A DNA stretch of 64,000 nucleotides. It comes from Acidobacteriota bacterium. GTDB taxonomy: Bacteria > Acidobacteriota > Terriglobia > Terriglobales > Acidobacteriaceae. The stretch is from NCBI GenBank assembly GCA_018268915.1, contig JAFDVQ010000004.1, forward strand, positions 186,001 through 250,000, read 5' to 3'. Positions within the stretch are counted from its first letter, which is position 1, and the number at the start of each line of letters is the position of its first letter. Below, piece after piece: positions 34,355-41,813 of the stretch. The translations under genes were made by a program, and so were the position numbers. The notes below the pieces were generated by a model that saw only the letters and a list, made by a program, of their open reading frames with translations, made no database searches and had not been told where the DNA came from.

Positions 34355-35083
34355 CTAAAAGACAAGAATTCTTTCGAGCCATCGAACCAGCGGATTCTGC
34401 CTGTACGTTGAATCGCTCACTACGCCCTTCCCCGTAACCTCAAGCTCCAGATCCGTCATCGCGGTCGATAGCACCTGGTTCTGCGCGCTCACATCTTCTG
34501 GGCGCACCAGACCACGTAACTTGATCAGCTGCGTTTGCTGCGAAAACGTGAGCTGTCGCGTGGCTTGCACCACCAGCATGCCGTTCGGTAGCACATCGAC
34601 TACCTCACCCCCGAACGTTGTCGAAACGCTCGAATTGGTAGTGCTCTGTCCCTGAGCCGTCAGACCCGACGAGGAATTCTGGCCAACTAAATTTGTAAGA
34701 CTGTTCGACCCCTTCAACGCTCCCAGCAGCGACGAAACACTCGACTTCGCGTTGGACGCCCGAACGTTCTTCACCTGGCCATCCGTCGACGCCGCAAGAG
34801 TCTCGGTCACTACGATCGAAATAACGTCGTGCACGCGCATCGCCTTGGCATCCGTGCCCAGTCTCACCAGCCGCCCCTCCGGACTCCAGATCGATCCCAG
34901 TGTCGCTACCTCTGCGGCATGTTGTGCACGGACGCGCTCGATGTAAGACCGCAATGCCTGCTCCGGTGGAGTCTTGTTCGGCATGGCGGCCTTGCTTTTC
35001 TTCGCGGCAAATAACAAAGGACTCGAGGCGCACAGGGATGCACCAACGAACAGAATCGAAATCCATCTGCTGATTTCTCTCAT
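34355..35083 (-). CDS. flgH: Flagellar L-ring protein FlgH, no lipobox
   Basis: Outer-membrane L-ring subunit, 242 aa. Recognised by RLVRLGTDAKAMRVHDVISIVVTETL and by the C-terminal FGGEVVDVLPNGMLVVQATRQL ... LIKLRGLVRPEDV ... YRQNPLVRWLERIL. FlgH is normally a lipoprotein, but the signal peptide here (WISILFVGASLCASSPLLFAAKK) has no L-x-(G/A)-C lipobox; the only Cys is in ASLC without a matching context. It may be cleaved by signal peptidase I instead. TGATG overlap with flgA. Confidence 0.9.
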   Translation of the reverse strand: MREISRWISILFVGASLCASSPLLFAAKKSKAAMPNKTPPEQALRSYIERVRAQHAAEVATLGSIWSPEGRLVRLGTDAKAMRVHDVISIVVTETLAASTDGQVKNVRASNAKSSVSSLLGALKGSNSLTNLVGQNSSSGLTAQGQSTTNSSVSTTFGGEVVDVLPNGMLVVQATRQLTFSQQTQLIKLRGLVRPEDVSAQNQVLSTAMTDLELEVTGKGVVSDSTYRQNPLVRWLERILVF

Positions 35084-35610
35084 CAGCGAACCTCTCTCGC
35101 ATCCTGAATCAGCCGCGCTCTCTTCTTTGCGATCACGCAGGCTCGCATAACCTTGCCGGAAATTGGAAGCCTGACCCTGATCTCATCGCCCTCCGTGCCG
35201 TCGCTCAACGCAACTCCCTCGAGGCTGACACGCAGCGAGAAAGTATCTTCCGAGAGCGTCAGCACGTCATTCACTCGAACAAGGGAAGGGCGCCGCTCAA
35301 CTCCTGCCGCTTGCGAACTGTTGATCCTGAACGCACGCGATGCTGGGTGCGGGCACGATTCGTCCGCAGGAACCAATCGCAGCTTTGGCGGCCACGCAGG
35401 GTGATCGCCGTCGCGCTCAAGACACCACCGCACGCAAGATGCGGCGCCTTCGCACCTGCGTGGGTCGCGTTGCTTAACGAGGATCTCCGCGACGGAAACG
35501 ATCCCGGAGCGCGGCTGCATCTGATCGCCCGGTTCGTGCCTTTGCGAAGCAACAAGGGATGGCAGTGCAATGAAAATAAGAGCCGCCCACGATGTCACGC
35601 TTCGACTCAT
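35083..35610 (-). CDS. flgA: P-ring assembly chaperone FlgA
   Basis: Periplasmic chaperone for P-ring formation, 175 aa, with a signal peptide (SWAALIFIALPSLVAS). The C-terminal SAF-type domain is recognisable in LEGVALSDGTEGDEIRVRLPISGKVMRACVI. The middle is divergent, so the assignment relies also on position between flgG and flgH. It begins 9 bp after flgG. Confidence 0.82.
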   Translation of the reverse strand: MSRSVTSWAALIFIALPSLVASQRHEPGDQMQPRSGIVSVAEILVKQRDPRRCEGAASCVRWCLERDGDHPAWPPKLRLVPADESCPHPASRAFRINSSQAAGVERRPSLVRVNDVLTLSEDTFSLRVSLEGVALSDGTEGDEIRVRLPISGKVMRACVIAKKRARLIQDAREVR

Positions 35611-35619
35611 CGAACTCTC

Positions 35620-36408
35620 CTACCGCGTCATGTTGTTGATCTGCGAATACATGTCATCCGCCGCTTTAATGACCTTTGAATTCGACTCGTATGCGCGTTG
35701 CGCCAGCACCATCTGCACAAACTCCGTCACCACGTCGACATTCGAGCTCTCTAGATATCCCTGCTGCAAAGTGCCCAGACCTTCCGCTCCACCCGGATTC
35801 CCCAGCACCGGATCCCCCGAGCTGAGCGTAGCCAGCAGAAGATTGGAACCCCTGCTCTCCAGTCCGCCCGGATTCGGGAACGTGGCCAGTTGAAGCTGAC
35901 CGAGTTGTGATGGGCTCTGCTGGCCTGGGAGCGTCGCGTTCACCACACCGTACTGCGTAATCGTCACAGCAGTCGCATTCGCCGGGATGGTGATGTTAGG
36001 CACAATCGAATCGCCATCGGTAGTGACGATCGTGCCCTGGTTGTTCAAATGAAACTGACCTGCCCGTGTGTACGCGATCGTGCCATCCGGTCTCTGCACC
36101 TGAAAGAATCCCGGCCCTTCGATCGCCAGGTCAAGCAGATTCGATGTCTGGTTCAGTGCGCCCTGTGTCATGATCGCTTCGGTCGCAGCTGACTTGGTGC
36201 CCAGCCCGATCTGCAGCCCTGCAGACACCGTCGACTGACTCTGCGCTGCCCCCGGCGTCACCAGATTCTGATAGATCATGTCCTGAAACTGAAGCCGCAG
36301 CTGCTTGAAGCCGGTTGTCGAAGAATTCGCCAGATTATTAGCGATTGCGTCCAGATTCATCTGCTGCGCGGTCATCCCGCTTGCGGCTGTGTACAGTGCG
36401 CGAATCAT
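35620..36408 (-). CDS. flgG: Flagellar distal rod protein FlgG
   Basis: Distal rod subunit, 262 aa, the canonical length. N-terminus IRALYTAASGMTAQQMNLDAIANNLANSSTTGFKQ, middle LDLAIEGPGFFQVQRPDGTIAYTRAG and C-terminus GYLESSNVDVVTEFVQMVLAQRAYESNSKVIKAADDM are near-consensus FlgG. It follows flgF by 18 bp. Confidence 0.97.
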   Translation of the reverse strand: MIRALYTAASGMTAQQMNLDAIANNLANSSTTGFKQLRLQFQDMIYQNLVTPGAAQSQSTVSAGLQIGLGTKSAATEAIMTQGALNQTSNLLDLAIEGPGFFQVQRPDGTIAYTRAGQFHLNNQGTIVTTDGDSIVPNITIPANATAVTITQYGVVNATLPGQQSPSQLGQLQLATFPNPGGLESRGSNLLLATLSSGDPVLGNPGGAEGLGTLQQGYLESSNVDVVTEFVQMVLAQRAYESNSKVIKAADDMYSQINNMTR

Positions 36409-36426
36409 CTCTACTCCTGTCGAGCC

Positions 36427-37161
36427 CTACACTCTGGGCAGGTCCTCGCTGGCGGTTCGATTGAATTCCGTGTGAAAGATCATCAGGGCCTTCTGCATCA
36501 TCTCGGCCTGCCTTTGCATCAGAAGCAGATCCAGAGATCCCCGAATCACATCCTGATTCGAGCCCTCAAGTTCTCCTTGATGGATGGCAAACGATCGCGA
36601 TTGACTCACGGCGCCTTGAGCGGCCGCATAACGATTCGCACCTTCCGCCTGCAGCTGGCCTCCATTTGCCGGCTCAAATACTCCCAGGCTCCCGAAGACT
36701 GCGCCGCCTGCGGACAGGCTTCCGTCCGCACCGGCTGAGACTTCGCCGGAAGGTACAACGATTTGCTGCTTTGCCTGCGACAGCACCGGATCGCCTGCTG
36801 CCGTGACCAGAACACCCGACTGTGTTCGATGAAAATTGCCGTCGCGGGTGAGCCTCAATCCGCTCGCCGTCTGGATGGCGAAGAATCCATTCCCCTCAAT
36901 GGCAAGATCGAGCGGATTTCCAGTTCGCTGCCGCGGACCCTGCGCAGAACTCAGCCGGGTTCCGCCTAACAGGCCGAATCGGTTCACGGCCTGGCCTGCC
37001 TGCGACTCGTCCGCATCCTCCGCGGTGAGGACCGATCGAAAGTATTCCCGCTCAGCTCTGTAGCCGGGAGTCTGCGCATTCGCCAGATTCGCCGCTGCCG
37101 TGTCAACCGCCTGGCCGCGTGCTACCCATCCCGATACTGCCGCATAGTATCCGCTGTCCAT
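36427..37161 (-). CDS. flgF: Flagellar proximal rod protein FlgF
   Basis: Rod protein of the FlgF/FlgG family, 244 aa. Starts MDSGYYAAVSGWVARGQAVDTAAANLANAQTPGYRAER, with LDLAIEGNGFFAIQTASGLRLTRDGNF and a C-terminal GELEGSNQDVIRGSLDLLLMQRQAEMMQKAL. First gene of the flgF-flgG-flgA-flgH-flgI-flgJ unit. GGGGAAGAG precedes the ATG, and a candidate sigma-54 promoter lies 27 nt upstream. Confidence 0.93.
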   Translation of the reverse strand: MDSGYYAAVSGWVARGQAVDTAAANLANAQTPGYRAEREYFRSVLTAEDADESQAGQAVNRFGLLGGTRLSSAQGPRQRTGNPLDLAIEGNGFFAIQTASGLRLTRDGNFHRTQSGVLVTAAGDPVLSQAKQQIVVPSGEVSAGADGSLSAGGAVFGSLGVFEPANGGQLQAEGANRYAAAQGAVSQSRSFAIHQGELEGSNQDVIRGSLDLLLMQRQAEMMQKALMIFHTEFNRTASEDLPRV

Positions 37162-37187
37162 CTCAAGCGCTCTTCCCCGGTATGAAG

Positions 37188-37203
37188 AGCAGAAAGCGGA
37201 CCA
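37188..37203 (-). promoter_or_regulatory. Candidate sigma-54 promoter for flgF-flgG-flgA-flgH-flgI-flgJ
   Basis: The minus strand reads TGGTCCGCTTTCTGCT, with GG and GC separated by exactly ten bases. It agrees with TGGCACG-N4-TTGCW except at three positions. RNA would start about 17 nt before the flgF ATG, leaving just the ribosome site as leader. Confidence 0.5.
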
Positions 37204-37301
37204 AAGAAAGAAAGGAAGTATTGGAAGAAACTCATGACGTCAGCCTGGTCTGCAAGGCGTCACCGCCTCCAAACAAGAAAGCGTTCCTCCCTTAGGAAGA
37301 C

Positions 37302-37799
37302 CTACAGCAGTTCGTCGCAGACGACAGCAACCTCAAGCCTGGATTTCCCACAACTGTACAAATGACCGACCTTGAACTCCGGACTCTGCATATGCAGGTT
37401 GTAGTCGCGCCCCGTGATCACAGCGGGCACCGACAATCCGCAGTTGGCCGCCAGTTCCGGAACCTTGCTCTTCCATGCCCCGGCCACCATATTGCAGATC
37501 TCGCCAATCGCATCCTTTACGACATCGTCCAACGCCTCAAACTCCATCCCCGTCATGCGCGAAGCAATCTGCCGCGCACTCGCTTCGTCGCACCGGATCA
37601 CGCATGCCCCGCTGAGAATCCCGCCAAAGCCCACCACCGCGGTAACCGACTCTGCCACTCCGATCCCATCCTCCACTTCGTTCCCCTGCACCGGCTGACA
37701 TGCAATACCCAGCATCATCTCGAATACTTCCTGCACGCTCGATGTAAGATTCTCCGGATCGGAAACCAGATGCGCCGAATCCCGTAGCGTCAACGTCAT
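37302..37799 (-). CDS. cheX: CheX/CheC-type chemotaxis phosphatase
   Basis: Predicted CheY-P phosphatase, 165 aa. It has the active-site helix DAIGEICNMVAGAWKSK (Glu-x-x-Asn pair) and the preceding FGGILSGACVIRCDE strand. Only one such helix is seen, as in CheX. The ATG at 37799 has AGAGGAG 6 nt upstream. It lies 85 bp after cheY, consistent with a CheY signal-termination module, and probably shares cheY's sigma-28-like promoter. Confidence 0.85.
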   Translation of the reverse strand: MTLTLRDSAHLVSDPENLTSSVQEVFEMMLGIACQPVQGNEVEDGIGVAESVTAVVGFGGILSGACVIRCDEASARQIASRMTGMEFEALDDVVKDAIGEICNMVAGAWKSKVPELAANCGLSVPAVITGRDYNLHMQSPEFKVGHLYSCGKSRLEVAVVCDELL

Positions 37800-37884
37800 G
37801 TCACACTCCTCTTTCCCAAGCGAAAGCTTCCACGGATGCCGATATGCTCTCTTTCGTACCCCATTCAAGGTCATGGCAATTCAT

Positions 37885-38271
37885 TCAAGCTGCCGGCAGC
37901 AGCGAGAGGACCTTCTGTTTCACTTGATCAGCAGTGAATGGCTTTCGTATGTATCCCATCGCCCCGGCTTCGATTGCCTGCCTGACATGCTCTTCGCTTG
38001 ACTCGGTGGTAATCATCACAACCGGCACACCTTCCGCCAGTCTCTGGCTGCGCAGCTGCCGAACAAACTCGAGACCGTCCATCGCCGGCATGTTGATATC
38101 GGAAAGGATAAGATCAACCCGTTTCGCCTTCAACGCTTCAAGTCCCTCGACGCCAGAGCCTGCCTCTATGACAACCAGCGCATCCAGTCCAGCCTGGCGC
38201 AACGAGCGCTCCACAATCTTCCGCATCACGGAAGAGTCATCCACAATCAGGGCCTGAATTTCCCGCATCAT
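37885..38271 (-). CDS. cheY: CheY-like single-domain response regulator
   Basis: Stand-alone receiver, about 129 aa. All key residues are present: acidic pocket VDDSS, phosphoacceptor Asp in LILSDINMPAMDG, Thr in VVMITTESSEE and Lys in GYIRKPFT. It likely binds the FliM N-terminus to control switching. The ATG at 38271 has AGAGG upstream; longer versions would overlap the promoter. It sits between the switch-protein genes and cheX. Confidence 0.9.
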   Translation of the reverse strand: MMREIQALIVDDSSVMRKIVERSLRQAGLDALVVIEAGSGVEGLEALKAKRVDLILSDINMPAMDGLEFVRQLRSQRLAEGVPVVMITTESSEEHVRQAIEAGAMGYIRKPFTADQVKQKVLSLLPAA

Positions 38272-38287
38272 TATGCCTCTGGTTGCC

Positions 38288-38314
38288 TTATCGGCCAATC
38301 TAACCTCGCCCTTA
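38288..38314 (-). promoter_or_regulatory. Sigma-28 (FliA) promoter for cheY-cheX
   Basis: The minus strand reads TAAGGGCG, exactly 11 bases, then a perfect GCCGATAA. This is the canonical sigma-28 spacing. The -35 overlaps the stop codon of the MshEN gene, and the predicted start of RNA lies about 10 nt before the cheY ATG. Confidence 0.75.
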
Positions 38315-39226
38315 GCTCCTGGACGGCGTGACTTTGCACACCACATCGCGAATGCGCGAACTGCCCGGGGCGCTCCCCGCCCCCGGTTCACAGATCATTC
38401 GCAGCCAGAGCCACTCGTGCACCCTCACCAGCTGCGATCGAATCGGCCGGGCCCTTTCAATCGCTTTGGTAAATACATGCGCGGCTGCCAGACCATTCGC
38501 AGCATCCGCGATCTGCAGGCCAGGTAAAGTTTGTTTTCGCAAAAGACGCGCGCCTTCTCTGAAGTTCGATGACGGCACAACTCCGCATTCAACGCGAACG
38601 CCTTCCACTCGTTCCAACGCGAGAGCCAGTGCCCTGTCCACATTCTGCTCGAATCCTAAATAGACAGATCTCCCCGACGGTCCTGGAACAGCCAGCGCGC
38701 CGAAAGCATCCACAAACAGTTCCGGCAGGAACACCGAACTGGAGATCAAGCCGTTGCTCACAGCCAGTACAGGGCAGCTCCATTGCAGACTCAATGCTCT
38801 CGTCACCAGATCTTCCTCTGTAGCGCCCTGTTTCACGAGCCACTCGCCAAGACGAAGTGCACCATACTGCTTCTGGGATTCGACTGCACGGCGAAGTTGC
38901 GAAGAAGTGATCCAGCCCTTTTCGTGCATCAATAGTCCAATGGGAATCCTGTGTCGATGTGCGGCTTGTCCTTCAACTGCACCCCCGAGTTCGCGGCGAA
39001 CAGCCGGCTGCAAACGAGCCTCCGTGCACTCCGGCGAACAGGTCCACCCTCCCTCAAATATCGGGCGCGCATGATTCCGGAACAGTTGAAACCAGGAGGA
39101 CTGGCAATTCACATTGGCGCAGCGTCCGATAAGAGATGGGCTCTTATCTGCCACCCTTATCGCGGCAGGTAGCGCGACCTTCTCGTCGGCAGGAACGTTC
39201 CGTGCACCCCAGCCTAGAAGAGACAT
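38312..39226 (-). CDS. MshEN (GspE N-terminal) domain protein, predicted c-di-GMP effector
   Basis: 304 aa, no ATPase domain. Residues 36-67 hold a possible zinc site, C-x4-C (36, 41) and C-x3-C (63, 67). Residues about 93-149 carry two tandem MshEN motifs: the first IGLLMHEKGWITSSQL with A and Q following, the second RLGEWLVKQGATEEDLVTR followed by ALSLQ, close to the known c-di-GMP-binding consensus. The rest of a GspE N-terminal-like domain follows to about 215, then an Arg-rich tail. GGAGAG lies 6 nt before the ATG, which overlaps the end of the fliY-like gene by 13 bp. Location between C-ring genes and cheY suggests a motor-linked effector (inference). Confidence 0.8.
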   Translation of the reverse strand: MSLLGWGARNVPADEKVALPAAIRVADKSPSLIGRCANVNCQSSWFQLFRNHARPIFEGGWTCSPECTEARLQPAVRRELGGAVEGQAAHRHRIPIGLLMHEKGWITSSQLRRAVESQKQYGALRLGEWLVKQGATEEDLVTRALSLQWSCPVLAVSNGLISSSVFLPELFVDAFGALAVPGPSGRSVYLGFEQNVDRALALALERVEGVRVECGVVPSSNFREGARLLRKQTLPGLQIADAANGLAAAHVFTKAIERARPIRSQLVRVHEWLWLRMICEPGAGSAPGSSRIRDVVCKVTPSRS

Positions 39227-39966
39227 CGGATACTCTCCAGCCGCTTCTGTGGCGCCGCGACTTCCGTCACTCGCAGTCCGAAGTTGCCGTTGATCAACAC
39301 GACATCCCCTTTCGCCACAATCTTGTTTCCCACCACCAGGTCCACGGGATCCGCAACGTGTCTATCCAGTTCCACTACATCCCCCGGGCCCAACTCGAGG
39401 ATCTCGCCCAGCAGCATCTCGCAGCAGCCGAATCGGAGCGTAGCTTCCAGCTCTACATCGAGCAGCAACTCAACGCCGGGACTGAGGCTCGACGATGCAG
39501 CTTCTGGCACGGCACTCTCAGATCGCCCTAAAGTCTCACTCTCAACCCCCGACGAACTCAGATCGTCACGAATCGAAATGCGCCAGGAGTTTTCAGCCGT
39601 CCTCAGCTCAAACACGCGCGAGGCCAGGCCATTGGGTTCCTCCACGCGAAGCGAGCTTACCCTGCATGCCTGTCCAGAGACTGCCAGCAGGTCGCCCGCT
39701 GCTGCTTCCGCTACTTCGCGCAGAAGCTCTGACCACGCGGAACCCTGATCAATCCCTTCCCCGAGCAGTGGAGCCTCAAGGATGAGCGGGTCGAGGGCCA
39801 CTGAAAATTCACCCCTGACGTTGCCCTCAATCGAAAAGAGGTATCCCACTCCCGCAAGCGCGCCTCCGCGCTCGGTGCTTTTTTCAATCAGCTCCGGCTC
39901 GCCGGCCAGAGCCTGCGAAAACAGAGACTTCGCCGACGAGACCCAGCAATCAAGATAAGTTTTCAT
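39214..39966 (-). CDS. fliY: FliY-like flagellar switch protein (extended FliN)
   Basis: C-ring component, 250 aa. The C-terminal SpoA/FliN domain is clear (LLLDVELEATLRFGCCEMLLGEILELGPGDVVELD ... DLVVGNKIVAKGDVVLINGNFGLRVTEV). The N-terminal about 150 residues are a separate domain, possibly a degenerate CheC-like fold as in FliY, but I see no E-x-x-N phosphatase pair. The ATG at 39966 overlaps fliM by 17 bp. A second, shorter FliN is encoded at 47195-47566. Confidence 0.8.
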   Translation of the reverse strand: MKTYLDCWVSSAKSLFSQALAGEPELIEKSTERGGALAGVGYLFSIEGNVRGEFSVALDPLILEAPLLGEGIDQGSAWSELLREVAEAAAGDLLAVSGQACRVSSLRVEEPNGLASRVFELRTAENSWRISIRDDLSSSGVESETLGRSESAVPEAASSSLSPGVELLLDVELEATLRFGCCEMLLGEILELGPGDVVELDRHVADPVDLVVGNKIVAKGDVVLINGNFGLRVTEVAAPQKRLESIRCLF

Positions 39967-40927
39967 GGTTTTCGACCTTGAGGAGCGCCTGCAGCCGGGC
40001 CGCTCGGTGGCTCCCGTGCTGGACCACCGTTGCCGCCCCAAGCTGCTGACCTCCAACGCGCCACTCAGCAGTGGCCGCAGCCGACAATCCCAGACGCAAC
40101 AATTGGCCCGGCTGCAAAGATTCGATTTCACGCGCTGCGATTCGGACTGAAGGCAATTGCACGGACCCGCCCAGTCGAATTCGCTGGCTCGATGCCTCGA
40201 TCTGGGTGCGGCTCTGCGGAGCATGCCGGTGACGTCTTCCCCAATCGGATGTCAGGCGGCGCAGAATTGTGTTCGCCACGACTGCAGGAAATGCCAGGTT
40301 CAACAACCCCGACCCCTGCGGCATGCGAATCTCAAAGGTCAGGCACAGCGTTTTTTCATTCACCGAGATGATGCGCGCCACCTGCGTCTGCATCTGACGG
40401 CGCTCGAAATTGAAACTCAGCCCCACCGATTGCCAGGCCGATGTCAGCTCTCGACAGATGATCTCAACCACGCTCCCGAGAATCGCCTCTTCGATATCCG
40501 TCAATTCCCTTAGCGGACCTTCCTTCCCCTCCCCTCCCAACAGCAGATCGATGATCGGCGGCGCCAGCGCCAGGTCGAGTTGGAGAACGGAAAGTGCGCC
40601 CAGCGGTTCAAGCCTCACCGATGTGACGTAACTGATCTCGGGGATTCGCATCAGAAATTCACTGAACGGAATCTGCTCCGCCGAAACCAGGTTCACTTGA
40701 AAGCGGCAACGAAGCCAGGCGGCCAAATTATGAGTGAGATTGCGCGCGAACAGATCATTAAGCATGCTGATCGCTCGCAGTTGCTCATTCGATATCTGCC
40801 CGGCCCGCCCGAAGTTGTATGCGACCGCCGCTGGCTCGTTTCCCGGCATTTCCGCCGGTTTCGGAGAAGATGCGCGTGCTGCCCGGAACAGCTCGTCAAT
40901 TTCATCCTGCTTCAGGTTCTTTTCCAT
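39950..40927 (-). CDS. fliM: Flagellar motor switch protein FliM
   Basis: C-ring protein that receives CheY-P. 325 aa. The N-terminal LKQDEIDELF is the CheY-binding peptide. The middle domain contains NEQLRAISMLNDLFARNLTHNL, LEPLGALSVLQLDLALAPPIIDLLLGG and LTDIEEAILGSVVEIICRELTSAW. The C-terminal SpoA-like domain is present but divergent. It follows fliA by 34 bp. Confidence 0.93.
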   Translation of the reverse strand: MEKNLKQDEIDELFRAARASSPKPAEMPGNEPAAVAYNFGRAGQISNEQLRAISMLNDLFARNLTHNLAAWLRCRFQVNLVSAEQIPFSEFLMRIPEISYVTSVRLEPLGALSVLQLDLALAPPIIDLLLGGEGKEGPLRELTDIEEAILGSVVEIICRELTSAWQSVGLSFNFERRQMQTQVARIISVNEKTLCLTFEIRMPQGSGLLNLAFPAVVANTILRRLTSDWGRRHRHAPQSRTQIEASSQRIRLGGSVQLPSVRIAAREIESLQPGQLLRLGLSAAATAEWRVGGQQLGAATVVQHGSHRAARLQALLKVENHENLS

Positions 40928-40961
40928 GTGTTTGCTCGTCAGGTCTCATCCGTCGCTGAAG

Positions 40962-41786
40962 TCAGTTCTCTCCGCGCCGATTGCCGGCCCGCGAGCCGGA
41001 GTTGGCGAAATCCCTGAGCGCCGCACGCAGGTGCGCTACAGCGGAAGAGTGGATCTGCGACACGCGCGACTCCACAACTCCGAGCGCGAGCCCGATCTCC
41101 CGCATCGTCAACTCCTCGTAGTAATAGAGAGTCATCACCAGCCGTTCGCGTTCAGGTAACTTGTCAATCGCGCCCGCCAGGCTCTCCTGCAGCTCTCCGC
41201 GGAGACAGCAGAAAAGTGGATCCTCATCCGGCCGTCCGGGAACATAAGCAAGTTCCTCTTCGCCCGAATCCTCGCTATGCTCAACATGCAGCGTTCCGAT
41301 CTCGAGCCCCTTCAGATCGCCCAGCAATTCCTGATAGTCATCCAGGCTCAGACCCAATTCCGCGGCGATCTCCGTCTCGTTCGGCGCGCGTCCAAGCCGG
41401 CCCGTCAGGAGCCCGATTGCGTTTTCGACTGCCCTCCCCTTTCGCCGCAGATCCCGTGGGCTCCAGTCCAGCGTGCGAAGACTGTCGAGGATTGCTCCGC
41501 GAATACGGAACTGTGCATAGCTGCGAAACTGCACCTTCTTCCGCGGGTCAAATTTCGTGAAAGCATCCATCAGGCCCACCACACCGGCGGAAACAAGGTC
41601 CTCCATCTCCACATGCTGCGGTAGCCTCTCATGTATCCGGCGGGCAAGAAACCGAACGATGGGAAGATGTTCAAGAAGCAGTCTCTCCTCTTCGCCACCA
41701 CTCGCGAACTCCTTGGACTCCGGTGGGTATCCGCGCGCAATCGTATTCCGCGCACGGCCTTCGTGAAGGCCTGAGCCTCTTTCCAT
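40962..41786 (-). CDS. fliA: Flagellar sigma factor 28 (FliA/WhiG family)
   Basis: Alternative sigma factor for late flagellar genes, 274 aa. Region 2 reads HVEMEDLVSAGVVGLMDAFTKFDPRKKVQFRSYAQFRIRGAILDSLR, followed by SPRDLRRKGRAVENAI and an FliA-type region 3. Region 4 reads YYYEELTMREIGLALGVVESRVSQIHSSAVAHLR. It lies directly after flhA (27 bp); flhF and flhG, often found here, are absent. Confidence 0.95.
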   Translation of the reverse strand: MERGSGLHEGRARNTIARGYPPESKEFASGGEEERLLLEHLPIVRFLARRIHERLPQHVEMEDLVSAGVVGLMDAFTKFDPRKKVQFRSYAQFRIRGAILDSLRTLDWSPRDLRRKGRAVENAIGLLTGRLGRAPNETEIAAELGLSLDDYQELLGDLKGLEIGTLHVEHSEDSGEEELAYVPGRPDEDPLFCCLRGELQESLAGAIDKLPERERLVMTLYYYEELTMREIGLALGVVESRVSQIHSSAVAHLRAALRDFANSGSRAGNRRGEN

Positions 41787-41813
41787 CGCATCTCCTCTTG
41801 CCGCCTGCCTGCT

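Noticed and set aside
37250..37270. GGCGG and CTTGCA boxes between cheX and flgF resembling a sigma-54 site
   Set aside because: Possible spacings are 9 or 12 bases, not 10; the site at 37188-37203 fits better.
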